From contig BSBN01000495.1 in NCBI GenBank assembly GCA_027924645.1, positions 1,798,001-1,862,000 of the forward strand: a stretch of DNA of 64,000 nucleotides, in the 5' to 3' direction. Numbering within the stretch: the first letter of the stretch is position 1; every line of letters begins with the position of its first letter. The notes under the pieces were generated by a model, which ran no database searches, was not told the DNA's origin, and saw only the letters and a program-made list of their open reading frames with translations. Below are positions 1-12,732 of the stretch, one piece after another. This stretch comes from Cunninghamia lanceolata (Eukaryota > Streptophyta > Pinopsida > Cupressales > Cupressaceae). The position numbers were made by a program, and so were the translations under genes.

Positions 1-2050
1 TGTGAAACGTGTGAATCACCCTAAAAATCCAAAACATTTTCAAAATCTTAAAAATCCAAAATTAAACAAGTTTAGAAATCCAAAAGCTCTCTTGAAACCA
101 AAACTCCACCAACCAAAACAAAAAATTAAGATTCTAAAGTTAAGCATCATTCCTCATTCCATGTCACCCATCCCAAATTGATCTTGCTTTAAGACCTAAT
201 CCAAATCAATCAATCTCCATAAGGTCTCAATTTAGAAACTTAGGATGATGCATCCTATGACATCATAAATTATACCATTGTAACATTTAAATATAATCCG
301 TACATGTAAATAGGATTCTCTATGGAAGTCCCTCATGAATAAAAATTCATCCATTCATATATTAAAATGAGATCACGAATCAACCATAATTCCATAAATG
401 AACTTATATTGCATATTTACTCATAAGAGTTGAACTTATTATTATTTCATCATGTGAAGATATACTCGATAGAGATGAAGGTGCAATACATTGTTCATCA
501 ATAAAGTCCATGCATTCCTCATAAGAATTGAATGAAGTTGCACATTGTTTATCTATTTATATTTTGACTTCTTAGTTACACGCGGCATGCCAACAAATCG
601 TTAATGTTTAATCATTATTGTTGACCTTCTTAAGATATTGTTCTCTGTTATGTAGGAATCCAATATTGAGACGTAAAATGCAATCCTAATCTCTTCGAGC
701 AGGTTTAGTCAAACCCTAATTTCTTATTGGCTTTGCAAAAGCCAGCACATAACAATGGATTTACGCAAAGCCCAGGCAAGAGGGACGTGTATTAGTTTGG
801 TTGATTTATTTTTTTATTTATTGTTTTAAAAGCTCAGGATACAATTTAAAACCAGAATACAGAAAACCAGCAAAGTTCAATTTCAGTTATAGAAGACAGT
901 AGCAAACGGTTGTAACATGGTAAACAGTAGCCATAACAAAACTAAGTAGTAAGAGTAGCTGTTTCACAAACAGCTGAATCAAAGCAATACACCGCACTTA
1001 AACCTGGCATACAACACTTTTCCTTATAATAGATTACAATGAGAACTAATATTTCAATTGATTTAATAAGGTGCACATTTTAATATAATGGTACCTTAAT
1101 ATATGCTAATTCTTTTTAATTGATATCATTGGTAAAGATTCAACCCAATCGCACACCTTATTGAAAATTGAAACTGATCAAGTTTGAGTGTGTATTAGTT
1201 GATGAGATTTGATTAGTTATAATTTTGTATTTGATTGAATTAATTATTCGATTAGTTTCTTTAGGTATGTAATTGTGATGAATTGAGCTTTTATGTATTA
1301 GTTGGCTACACTTAAGTTTGATTAGCTCAATTGGTCTAGATTGTTATCCCAAGTACTGTATTAGTCCTATAAAAAATAAAATTATTCATAATCAAGCTCC
1401 AAAGTGTTGTAAGCCATTGCAATAAGATTTATAGGGATAAACTAATGTTAATTGTGAACTCGAGTTAACGAATGACTTAATTAGTTTGAAATCTAATACT
1501 TTGGGGTGTATTGAGCCCTAAAGTATGCTATTTTTTTTACAATTGTATTTGACATTCTTAACAAACATAATCAAACTAATTACTTGATTGTCACAATTTG
1601 GTTTATCATTGGCTCTAATTGGAACCTAACATGTACTAAGAGCGTTTAGTTTTTTTTAGTGGTTCTGTTAAGTCTAATTATACACCTAATTGGACTAGTA
1701 AATTGTTTGGTGCAATTAAGTATGAAAGTGGAACTAACAAAGGCACAATAAGCACTAGTTTTTCATTCAACATACAAATGCTACTAATTTTTAGTGTCCC
1801 AAAATTTTAATGCCTAAGTTTGATGTGTTTCACCATAAATACTCTTTCACAATTGTAATCCTGATTTATATACTTTAGAAACATATAAAGTAATACTCTA
1901 TCATAATTAACATCCAAGTAAATGGATATTAATAATAGACTTAAACTTTGGATATTTATATAAAATGTTTATAGACCAAGTGGACTAACTTCTAATCAAT
2001 GTTTTAAAAATAAATCTAAGAAACATATTGTATTAAAAAATAATTCATGC

Positions 2051-2397
2051 AACCCATAAGGGTGTGGTTTGGTAGTCAAGTCGCTTGGTTGTGGTGGCAA
2101 CCACCAAGGTTCAAACTCGCGCTAGGCCAATGAGCTCGCAGTTCATGTGTGCCTTTGTTGGAGTGCCATGCTCATAGGCTTAAGTGTGTCTTTGTTGGGT
2201 TGGCTTGCTCGCAGGCTATGTACCTTCGTTGGGCCAACAAGCTCGTGGGTTTGATCGAAGGGTGATAATGCCCATTGGGGATGAAGACCCCCCAGTTGTG
2301 GTCTCAGGCGATAAAGCCAATGGGAAGAGATCCCTTGTAAGGGTCTCTTTGGGCCTAGACTAGGCTAAAAACCCTAGTAACTCCTAACAAAAAAAAC
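2051..2397 (+). mobile_element. tRNA-derived SINE
   Basis: An insertion of about 347 bp is flanked by a 9-bp target duplication, AATTCATGC (2042-2050) and AACTCATGC (2398-2406). Near its 5' end are a Pol III A-box-like word TGGTTTGGTAG (2065-2075) and a B-box-like word GGTTCAAACTC (2108-2118), about 33 nt apart, as in tRNA-derived SINEs. The 3' end is A-rich (2389-2397). The body contains three to four short tandem units starting with GCTC at 2134, 2170, 2207 and 2241. The paralogous position in copy B (54121-54130) has a single target copy and no insert, which confirms the ends. It encodes no protein. Confidence 0.85.
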
Positions 2398-2836
2398 AAC
2401 TCATGCATATAATAAATCTAGGGTAATAATCTAGTAATCATTACCCTATTGTAATATATTAATCCTATGATTTATTTACATACTAGACAAATCTTAGTTT
2501 ATGTAATCGACAAATTTATCCTGAAAACTTTCAAATTTCTATCATTATATACTTTTGGCATGTATGGACAATCAATAATTTAGATTTTTTTTGTTAACAC
2601 TCATCTTTTTCAATCCTCATAGATTATTCCTGTGATCTCTAGTTCTAGAATTAAATTTTATTCACTAAGTGTTTATAGATCAAACACTTAGCATTGGTGA
2701 CTGATTATATTTCTCAATACTCTATTATAGACATAATAAAAAGATTTCAATATTTCTTTTTGATCTTCCAACTCTATTTATTTAGAGGATTCACTTATTA
2801 GACTTATGGTATAGCACCTATATTAGTATACTAATA

Positions 2837-3083
2837 TGTTAGGGTAAATAGATTTTACCTTGCTTAAGTTTTACTTAGGCTTAAATAATTAGTTTGGGAA
2901 GGTATTCCTGTTAGGGTAGTTTTATCCATTAAAAGATTACCCATCATATTTCTGTTGCCTTTAAATAGGCACATTTGTACATCTGTAAAAATCAATCAAG
3001 CAATAGAGATTTTCTTCTCGCATCAAGCTCTTATCATCCTCCCATGGTGAGTTATCTTCTAGTTGATCTTGAGCATCCCAACA
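2837..3083 (+). repeat. 5' LTR of small LTR element
   Basis: This is a 247-bp terminal repeat with TG and CA ends, near-identical to 5434-5680. Target duplication TAATA immediately precedes it. Confidence 0.92.
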
Positions 3084-3094
3084 TGGTATCAGAG
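3084..3094 (+). other. Primer-binding site, tRNA-Met type
   Basis: TGGTATCAGAG directly follows the LTR end. This is the usual plant minus-strand primer site complementary to the 3' end of initiator tRNA-Met. Confidence 0.85.
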
Positions 3095-4305
3095 TGCCCA
3101 GGTTCCATGAACCCTCACCTGAATCTAGAGAAGTGAGCTAGAGAAGCAATCTATTGATCATTGAGCATATTGTCTTGTATCTGGCACGAGATCCATTCCA
3201 AGAGCCATTGAAAGGTGCAGATCAAAACCTGAGAGCTTGGAAAGGCAATTTTAGATAGCCAAGAGTGCATATATTCTGTCCCATCAAGCGTGATAGATCC
3301 AGATTCATTTAAGAGAGATTGGGGCACTTGGAGTGCTATACACATCATCCCATTTTCAACGCTTTCTCAAACTGAGTGACTATAGATTCAATCCAGTTTG
3401 CTTGGAGGCACTATCCAAAGCGTGAGGAGCAGATACTATCCAGTGTGCAACAGGGTCTTTGAGGTTAGGGACGGGATCCATTACATCCTTCCATATTTCC
3501 ACACGTAAAGGCGTAGCTTCATTTCACCAAGCTTGGAGTGTATTTACATAGCCCACATGCATTCAAATGTGAAAGGAGCCATCCCTTCTACCCACCCTAT
3601 GACCACTATCCCATCAAGTTTGAGGCATAGATCCTTAGTGAGAAAATCAAGCGTGAGTAGGGGGGCTGCTCATGAAAGGTGCAAATCAAAAACACAGACC
3701 CGCACTGGCTGAATATCTCTAAAGTTTGCAAAAGAAATATTTCTTAGGGTTTGTCTTTACATAGCTGGAGGTGGGCCCGCGCACAAGCCTTCTTTGGGTG
3801 TGGACATGAACAAGGACATATATCCCTCATTTCTCCCACAGAGGAGTTATTTTCATTTTATATGCACCAACACTTGCATTGTCTGGTGAAATTATGGATG
3901 GCTTGTGGAGTCAGTGCTTGGTGACTCAGAGATTGATTGCCATTGTATTTTGCAACAAATCCATTGCATATTTTTTTCTCTTGCAGAAGGTGGTCACATG
4001 GCTGACCAAGAGCTAATCTGCTCAAGGGCTTAATCTAGTCCTTCATTCTTGTATTGAGCCCCCATAAGCGACTTTTCTTCCACGGAGCATATCTTGGGAT
4101 CCAGAGTTTGATTTTTGCATTCCGCATATCATCTAAAAGATGACTTAGCTAAGTTTGTAGTGGTACAGGTAAATCTTCCTAGTTTCTCTGTCTATTAGCA
4201 TTTATTGCATTTGGAAGTTGTCTTCATAGAAGGTACTATGTTTCTGAGTTTTTAAATAATTATAGTTATAATGGGTTTTCTTTGGAGAAAGGGAACTATA
4301 GGTAG

Positions 4306-5096
4306 TGGAGTGAATACATCCTAACTCATCTTAGTGAGCACAATCTATTGTTGTATCTCTATAATCATTTTCCTATTCTTGGCACACCTCGTGACTATCA
4401 TATTTTGAAAGGCTATAGGGCTAGAGTCTTTAGAGTTATTCTTGACCATCTAGATGCTAACTTTTTGGAGTCTTTTATCCATCTTGAGTGCCCTTATGCT
4501 CTTTGAACCTATATTCAAGACTCATATGGAGACCATGATCCTCCACCATCTCTCGATGCTCCTGTTTCCAACTTTGATGTGCCTCATTATCCTTTAGAGA
4601 AGTTAGACCATGCTTGTTCAATCCTTTGGGCATTTTTGAGACTTCAGATGTGGTTACAGTTGCTTCAGAGGTTCTTGATTCTTCTTCAAAGATAGTTGAT
4701 CCACCTTCATATCCATTGGCTTCTTATCCAAAGTCATTGATTGAGACTTCCATCATTCCTGATCAATAGGACAATCATTGTCTTTCAAATTTGGTTGGAA
4801 GACATATTTCAACATTTTTGTCTTTGGAGTTTGCTCTATATCAATTTCCACATAGTTCTAGTTTGTCACCTTCTTTTTTGATTGGGGATGTACCTAATTG
4901 GATTGTGGCATCATCATTCTATCTAGACAAGAAGACACATGAGCATTTTTTAGAGACAACATCATCATCATTCTTCATGCTTCTATCTTTCAAAGCATAT
5001 CCTGAATGGGAAGCATATCTACATCTATACATGGTTTTGTTTCTTCCTAAGGGGAGACAAATGGTTTGTAAGCATTGGATTCTATTTTGCCTTTAG
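4306..5096 (+). pseudogene. Unidentified coding remnant inside the small LTR element
   Basis: A decayed reading frame covers most of this stretch. It is open from 4306 to a TGA at 4504-4506, continues in the same frame to about 4620, shifts frame, then runs to a TAG at 5094-5096 with one internal TAG near 4767. The last part alone is about 100 residues. The composition (Ser, Leu and His rich) and words such as GTPRDYH and VPNWIVASSF do not match any retroelement or host family I recognise. It could be a very diverged gag or a captured host fragment. It sits between the primer-binding site and the polypurine tract, so it belongs to the element. Confidence 0.35.
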
Positions 5097-5423
5097 GCAC
5101 TTACCATCTTTGTAGGACATTATTTATTATGGGGGGGCTATGTAGTCTCCTTCTTTCCTTCCTATGGGAGGACCATTGAATGTACACACATGATGTATGT
5201 AGTCTTTGGGGGGTATTAGTGAGTCCTCCATCCATGCGTGTTTTATTTTCTTTTTTTCTCTCTTTTGGAGAGGAGTTTTCTCCCACAGGGTTTTTCTCCT
5301 TTTCTCCGATTGTGAGAGATTGCATCACATTTTGCTTTGTAAATGGGTATCTAACATGGTTGTGTAGCCGGGATCCATATTGCATCTTGCATCTCATAAT
5401 AATTATTCTCCCTAAGTTGAACT

Positions 5424-5433
5424 TAAGGGGGGG
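5424..5433 (+). other. Polypurine tract of small LTR element
   Basis: A purine run of A and seven G bases ends immediately before the TG of the 3' LTR at 5434, where the plus-strand primer should lie. Confidence 0.8.
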
Positions 5434-5680
5434 TGTCAGGGTAAATAGATTTTACCTTGCTTAAGTTTTACTTAGGCTTAAATAATTAGTTTGGGAAGGT
5501 ATTCACGTTAGGGTAGTTTTATCCATTAAAAATTACCTGTCATATTTCCTCTTACCTTTAAATAGGCACATTTGTACATTTGTAAAAATCAATCAAGCAA
5601 TAGAGATTTTCTTCTCGCATCAAGCTCTTATCATCCTCTTGTGGTGAATTATCTTCTGGTTGATCCTGAGCATCCCAACA
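5434..5680 (+). repeat. 3' LTR of small LTR element
   Basis: This is the 247-bp partner of 2837-3083, followed by target duplication TAATA at 5681-5685. Confidence 0.92.
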
Positions 5681-6082
5681 TAATAAATAATAACCTTAAT
5701 TTTCATTTTTACTTTTCAATATTAAATTTTGAATAACTTTATAGTACACAATTCTTATTAAAATATCATGCATTTTAAACATATATCTTATGTACAATTT
5801 CTTTTAATAATATTTTTATAAACATATTCATTTATACTCCATAAATTTGATTGAACAATGCATTTCTATTGAACTATATCCAATGCCAAATGATATATAA
5901 AATACCAATCCTTTCTATCAAACTATATCCAATGTAATAAATTTGGATTGGAGATCATAAAAATAATTTTAAAAATATATTTATATCATATAATAATAGC
6001 ATTTTTTTGCTAATGGTAAAATCTAATTTAAAATCATTTAAAGAAAATTATTCTTCCTACTTCCTCTACACTTTTAGATTAA

Positions 6083-6268
6083 GAAAGACAATTAATACTT
6101 ATATATAAGGTGAATTATAAAAAAATCTAAAATAATTCTTGTCCATTTTAGATATACTACGGAACATTAAAACATGAAAGACAATTAATACTTATATATA
6201 ATGTGAATTATAAAAAAATCTAAAATAATTCTTGTCCATTTCAGATATACTACGGAACATTAAAACAT
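6083..6268 (+). repeat. 93-bp tandem duplication
   Basis: Two adjacent 93-bp units (6083-6175 and 6176-6268) differ at about two bases. Copy B of the surrounding repeat has a single unit near 54935-55030, so the duplication is specific to copy A and recent. Confidence 0.9.
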
Positions 6269-7793
6269 TTTCTTGAATGTTATCATGTTTTAAAAAAGTT
6301 CTCCATTTACCCACTAGATTAACTTTTTGGACATATACCATATATAATGCTTGATGGGGTGTTTATAATATAAATCTCTTCTTGAATTAATCCTATACCT
6401 TTCTTATGGAGGAAAATAGCCATAATCATCCCTTCTTTGAAATAAACCAATCAATATGTAAGCCCCCATTATCTCATTCATTATCTCAAACCCTCACCAT
6501 CTTCCTCCTTTTAAACCTAACACTTGTTTAAAAGTCATTACTAGAAAATTTCCATCCACTATTAATACCTAACAATAATTTTACCTTTTTATTTTATTAA
6601 TAAATGTTAGGTGAATGGAAGACCATGATGTGTTGAATAGTGATAATGGTAACAAAATTGTTGCATGGAAAAAGAGATAAATTTTAGATTTATATTTAGA
6701 TTTGGATGGAAATCATGATAAAATTTATAGTATAAAAGTTGATTTCGTCCACAAATAGTTTGGAATTAGCTTGGATTTATGCTACTAGGAATCTTAAGAC
6801 TTGCAAAAACTTGCAAATTTACTATTATTTTAAAATTTTCCACTTGTGTCTTCTAAGATGATGAACATCTTTTTAACCAAATTTAATAAAATGAAAAGGT
6901 TTTATAGAGTTAATGCTTAAGATTATAAAAATATAATTCATTCCTTATTGCAACTTTAATAATTAATTAATATTTTTTTTGCATATGTCTTAGTTTTGAT
7001 AGACAATATATAAAAAGTACTCATAACTCTCAAACCATGTAACATTTTTCAAATCTAAAAGTAGCATATTTAATTAAGGAAATGTTTTTGGAAATAATTC
7101 CCAACAAGAGTCTTTAAATATTCTATTGCTTCATGAACTAGAGTTGGCTTTTAAGGCAATTGGATTGGTGGTGAATGGGGCTATGCATGTGTCTAGAATC
7201 CTTGATCAGCATGGGAGTTCTTCCTTCTATAGCATTTTAACCAAGTCCTTTTAGAGCTCCCCCAGCTTCTCCAAAGCATGAAGTTTTCGGATTTGGTAAG
7301 AAAATGTCCAAGGTAGTCTTTTGCATCAACTGAGATTTTCAGAGATCCACTCTACTTCCCAAAAGTGTATCCACAAAAATTTGTATTTAGGAAAGAATAG
7401 ATGGTTAGTCAATAATAAATAAACTAGGTAAACACAATTTTTTTCTACTCCAAATAACAAATAATTATTTAAATAAAAATAATTTTCATGAATAACTAGT
7501 GGGGAAAAGAGAAAGAATGGGTACTTAGGAAAAAATGGATGAGGCTAGATTTTACCTCATTAGGCATTCTTGGTCTTTTCTTTCTTCTCTTGCTCTACCC
7601 TAAGCTACTAGATACTAATCTAGTCATTGGATCTCTCCTTGTCCCATACTATCTTTTTTTAAATGAATTTACCCTCCTTTTATAGTGAATATTTTGTGAA
7701 GAAGGTTCTTGACCAACCTAGAATGACAACTATGTTTGAAAATAAAATGTTGTTCTAAGCATAACCCTACATGGGACCAATAAATCTTCTTGA

Positions 7794-10049
7794 ATGAGTA
7801 TCTCTTAGCTCAAGGCCCTAAATCCTAGTACAAAATATATAGACCAGCAAAGCTAAGTTGACCTGCCACCAAGTGTTATGGTTATGAAAATTAAAATGAA
7901 CACATGGAAATGCTCGCATTATTCTAATAACTTGCATGACATTATGAGAAAATGTGGTACTATACTAATGATTCTATCTACTATTATTTAAGTGTTAAAC
8001 TAAAGACTATGCTAGGAAATGCAACTGTGGCACACCATAATGACACAAAAAGAAGTTTCTAAATATAAAACCAAAAACAATTAAACGAAATACTTTTAGT
8101 TAATACAATATCACTCATAGTCCTAGGATGATCCTACATCAAATACCTTGGGTATGTGATTTTTGAGCATAGTACTCACAAATAAGGGTTGCATGATAGA
8201 ACCACTCTATAGGATGGTAAAAAAATAGTGCAATACACCCTCAACATATGAATAGGCTTCTAGAATCAAATATGTGTTTCTCCTTTTGGTCTATTGGTTC
8301 AAGTAACTAGGATTCCATTCCTTGAATCATATTTTTTTCTACCAATATCTATATCTCTTTTACTTTTACTATCAAATGATCTAGATTCTAGTTTTTCTCC
8401 TCTTTATTTATCATCCTAATTATCATAATTTAAAATAAAAGATCACAATCTTGCATTTTTCAAAAATGCTCTCCCATTTTATCTTCCATTTCACTATCTT
8501 ATAACTTAACTTCTTCCACTAATATAATCTCCTTCTTTTTAGGCTTTCAATGTTTACTCCTCTCAACTTGTACTACGTTATCCAATTTTGTAATTTCTCA
8601 TCTATTTTTTTTCTTTATTTTTCTTCCAACTTCTCCTTTTGTGGCATACACCTTTCTTCACTTTCTTGATTCTTATTCACTACACTTCTTGAAAAAATAT
8701 TTCCAACTATCATTGTTTCTTTTGCATCAAAATATCTTACTGCATTCTCCAACTTTTAATATTTTCCAATTTAACAATAATTATTTTTCTTTCGACTACA
8801 ACTTGGGCATGCTTCCCCATTCTTTTACCATAATACTTTTACAATATCACAAAAATCATATGTTAAAAGTCTCCACATTCCTAAAAAAAAAACTCATTTC
8901 TCCTCCATCCCTTCTATTTCTATGTTATGAACAAATATTGGGTTCTACTTTCCATTCCTTTGTTCTATTAATGATTTCGACTATTCTCTATAATTTATTG
9001 TCCTAAATCTTTTTTCTATATTCACATGACTTGTATCCATCCATATTTATGTTGTTTCACAACATCTCATATACTCTTCTTCTTTATAATCACTTCCAAT
9101 CTTTTATTTTATCGCATCATGATTCCTTACCTCTATGCATTATCTTCTCTCAATAATATTCCATCTTTCCATTTTATCTACTTGACTTTGTCATCTATCT
9201 TTGACTCAACTCTTATGTCTTTATTAACTATTCTATTCAAAATTTTCCCTTCCACATCACTCATTCACCTTAGCATGTTTTCTCTAGTTCACTCACACTA
9301 TACATCTACTAACATCAACTCCAATATGCATCTATTGATATAAATCTCTAAGCCTCTTTTATCAAACTATGTCTCATCACTTGTCCTTCCTATAAAATCA
9401 TCACATATATATTTTTTATTAACTCTTGGCTTACAGAATTCACATTCCATATCCATATCTACCTCCACAAAAAATATACTAAAAGTACCAATGGTGTACT
9501 TTTTGTCCAATATTCATTTTGCTTGTGTTCATTCACCATCCTCATAATTTCATTAGTTTCTAGATTCAATATCTTTTGTGGTGTATAACTAGATCTCCAC
9601 TTTTTTGATCTTCCTTCTAAATACAATTCCTAATGCCAACTTCCATAATCATTATCATATGCAATGTCCTTACTCCCACTTCTTTTAGATTTCTCTACAA
9701 ATTCATCATGTAATCACCTCTTATATCTAGTCTCAAACCACAACTATCTACTACCAATTCATAATTTCATTCAAATTCTTTTTAATTATCTTTATTTAAC
9801 TCTAAAATGCATATGTTACCTTTACACTACCTATCTATACTTTTGTGGCATGTATTGCCATCTTCACCATTTTATAAATTATATTTGTTTTATCTACTAT
9901 AATCACTCACACCAAGGAAGATTATTTTTTTCTCAACTAAAATTTCTCATCCATATCCTCCTAATTATCTAATTTTCTTATCATCTTAAAAATTCTCATT
10001 TCTCATTCTTAAATCATTGATTTTGTTCAATTCCATTCTAAGATGCTGA
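7794..10049. other. Pyrimidine-rich stretch without a recognisable gene
   Basis: From about 8280 to 10010 the plus strand is strongly T/C-rich and gives several long but low-complexity open frames (for example 8641-9006 and 9026-9343). Their products are Leu, Ser, Phe and His rich with no domain and are best read as composition artefacts. The minus strand is A/G-rich. It lies just beyond the RNase H remnant and may be the 3' part of the same dead element, but no boundary is visible. Confidence 0.5.
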
Positions 10050-10496
10050 AAGATTACTGTAGAAAGAAGTTAAAGGATTTTGGTCAATTCCATGACTATC
10101 CAGAAAGTCAACAACCCCATCAAAATATCACTTAAATTATTGAAAACTTACTTTTACAAATGTTTAACCTAGCTCCAAATCCTCCTTCATATATTTCTTG
10201 AGATTCCAAATAGATCAAGAACCTTTGTGGGTTTCATCAAGATCAAGAGCAAGGAGTCACCTTCTACAATTTAATTTTTATAATCGTTAGAATATACCAT
10301 AGAAATACTCACCATAAGTGCTTCTTTGCCTACTTCATTATTTCACTTAAGTCCAAGGAAGAGAGAATGACCATACTTGAATTCTCCTTTATCATCGTAC
10401 GGTATAAAACCTACTTACAATCCTTGGGTTTCCCCATGAAGTCCCATCAAAATTTAGTTTGATTGTAACCTCCCTTGAAGGAGGAAACCATTGATC
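10050..10496 (-). pseudogene. RNase H-like domain remnant
   Basis: Reading the minus strand from about 10496, a frame contains KLNFDGTSWGNPR, followed after frame changes by DDKGEFKYGHS, NNEVGKEAL and VEGDSLLLILM. These match in order the plant RVT_3 type RNase H, with a first catalytic Asp in NFDG, a Glu in the NNE block and an Asp in EGDS. Such domains occur at the C-terminus of plant L1-type LINEs and in related retrocopies. Several stops and frame changes show that it is dead. No reverse transcriptase was found upstream on the same strand (10500-10990), so it is either 5'-truncated or broken up. Identity of the fold is likely; the parent element is inferred. Confidence 0.6.
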
Positions 10497-10992
10497 CTCC
10501 AAACCAATTCATTTTCCATTGTTAAGTGTGTCTTATATATAATATTGTGTACAATGTAATGTACTTTTCTATATGAAGATTTTTCTATTAATAATATAAT
10601 CACATATGTGGACACTAAATGCCTCATTATGATTAATGTGAGATCTAATTTAATAGTTAAGAAGTAAATCAAATAAGATCCAAGTTAATATAAATGAGAC
10701 TATAATGTAATAATAAAAGAGAGAATTAGTTATTTTGATTTGATGTGTATTCATATCTGATGATTTTACTATTTTACTACAATCCATATGATCAAATCAA
10801 AAATATTAATTATGGATTTGAGGTCTTTAACTTGTGACAAATTGAAAATGTGATCTAAACTAATGTAGTAGTAGATCACAACACAAGTTGTGTGCTTAGA
10901 GGAAAAAGAACAAATTAGACTCTCCTACCAACCTAGTAGGATATGCTAGCCAATAGAGCAAGAATGAGACCTTAATATATTGCATTATGTAT

Positions 10993-12337
10993 TAATGGGT
11001 CCACACCTAGTGACACCTTGTTTTACACTTTCTATAGGCATCTCTGAAGCAATTGGACACCACTTCTTGGCCTACACCCAGCACAATAATTGTTGTAGTT
11101 TGGTTCAACCAACCCACACACACTTTTCCCTATTGCTATATGTTAAAGACTAGGCTGTAGGTAGTCCTACAGCGGCCCAACACACCCTTCTTGACCTACA
11201 CCTCACACTTTGGTTTCTATAGGAATACATATGTTTAGCCCTATTACTGTAGGAAACAAAAATATAAACCTATATACACACATACATGTGGTTGATGGTA
11301 CATGTAAACAAAGAAGCATACAAACATAGTCCCCATATGGGTCAATGTGGATCTGATTACACACATCAAATCAAATCACAAAATCCAAATTACATGCATA
11401 CAAGGATAAATTAGGGAAAACACATTGAAATACGGACTTCTTCTTTCATTAATAATAGGATAAATCTATACATTCATCATTCTTTAGATTGACTAACATA
11501 GGCTTGGATTTTATGGCCCAATCTCAAATTAAACTCCCCCTTGTCTTTCTATGCAATCTCACGCCTCCTCTTTGGGGTCCTTTCTTACTTTTTGTGCCTT
11601 TACACCTCATCCTTTCCTTCTCTTCTAATCCTTGTGTTCATAACTCTCATGCTATAATTTGTAATTTTGTTTCCCTTACAAAAAGACCTTTTTCCATTCT
11701 CCTCCTATGCCATTCTCATAATCCTCTCTTCTATTATCCTTTGTTGTGCACCTTTTTTTTCTTTCCTTTTTTGTTTGTAGTCTCAAGTTTCTCCCTATTT
11801 CTTCTATCTTATTTATCCTTTATCTCCACTCTTCTTTTATCACCACTACATAGTCCTCCTTGTAGTTATTCCTCTTTTCTTTCCCTAAACGTTGCTACTT
11901 TTCCACCTGTAGTTGTTCTATCCATCTCCAACTATATCTTCTACATACACCTAAAGCTTCTTCATTCCTACCATTCTAGAATGTTTCAAACCTCTCACCT
12001 CTCAAAAATATTCAAAAATCTCACTTAGAATGATTTTAGGAGTCAAAATGGCCCTCATGAATGTTTCCTATGACCACAGACTTCCCCCTAAAATATGGCA
12101 CTCAAATTTTTAATTTTGGTGCCAAAACAAATTGCACTAATGGTTGGAGTAGCCCAAAAAATGTTTGAAATCAAATACCTCATGTAATCTTCCCTAGTAA
12201 TGCATAAATGCTAGTTGATGTTGGATTGAATGTCTCCTCTTCTAATTGTAGCCAATTGTTAGAAGAATTTGAAAAACTGGCAAAAAGGAAAAAAAATATC
12301 CACACCTTGAGGGACCTTTATCAATGCCCCTGCATCA
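10993..12337 (-). repeat. 3' LTR of LARD-like element
   Basis: It aligns with 14929-16252 over its whole length, for example around 11030-11220 versus 14970-15150 and 12300-12337 versus 16215-16252. Confidence 0.85.
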
Positions 12338-12732
12338 TACTCCTAGGGTTACAAAATTTGTGAGCCTCTAGTCACTGTAAAAACTATATGTTTCTATAGG
12401 TCAGCAATCCTACTATTGTAGGTAAACTTGCAGTAGAACTCTCATATCTCTCTTCTACCTCTACACTTTAAACACAAGATATATCTTATCCTCATCCTCC
12501 TCAATAAACAACCAAATCTCCTTCATATATACTTGTTATCCTCCGCAACCATGAATTTCCTTGTCCTCTTCTATGGTATGTACAAGATAAACACCTCATC
12601 ATAAATGGACTTACCTTTAGCCAAAATATTAAACTCCTTTCCTCTACCTCTATGTAGGAAACATTTCTATTCTAATATATAACTATTATGTAGATGCCAA
12701 AAAATTTCCGTACTCCCAAATTCCTTCTCCTT

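Larger units (their letters stand above)
2837..5680 (+). mobile_element. Small non-autonomous LTR retrotransposon
   Basis: Two 247-bp direct repeats (2837-3083 and 5434-5680) begin TGTTAGGG or TGTCAGGG and end CATCCCAACA. They flank a 2350-bp internal region. A 5-bp target duplication TAATA lies at 2832-2836 and 5681-5685. The primer-binding site TGGTATCAGAG (initiator tRNA-Met) starts at 3084, directly after the 5' LTR, and a G-rich polypurine tract (5424-5433) directly precedes the 3' LTR. No gag, protease, integrase or RT is recognisable inside, so it depended on another element. By eye the LTRs differ at about 15 positions. Copy B of the host repeat has the empty site with a single TAATA at 54556-54560, so insertion came after the A/B duplication. 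Confidence 0.92.
229..7793 (+). repeat. Long dispersed repeat, copy A
   Basis: This AT-rich stretch is alignable by eye along its whole length with 52225-56654 in direct orientation. Many blocks of 50 to 100 bases are nearly identical, for example around 361-430 versus 52366-52440 and 7130-7380 versus 55990-56240. No reading frame is conserved between the copies: a short open stretch near 7147-7265 is broken in copy B. Copy A is longer because it holds a SINE, a small LTR element, a 93-bp tandem duplication and about 130 extra bases near 815-945. The left boundary near 229 is fuzzy. On the right, copy A probably continues past 7793, because the match stops only where copy B is interrupted by another element. 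The nature of the repeat unit is unknown; it could be an old segmental duplication or a decayed element. Confidence 0.8.

Noticed and set aside
8641..9972. Several 100-120 codon open frames on the plus strand
   Set aside because: They follow from the T/C-rich composition (Leu, Ser, Phe, His rich) and have no domain or codon pattern of a gene.
11489..12028. A 179-codon frame on the plus strand
   Set aside because: It lies inside an LTR on the strand opposite to the element, is low-complexity, and the matching LTR copy (15485-15945) breaks it into different frames.
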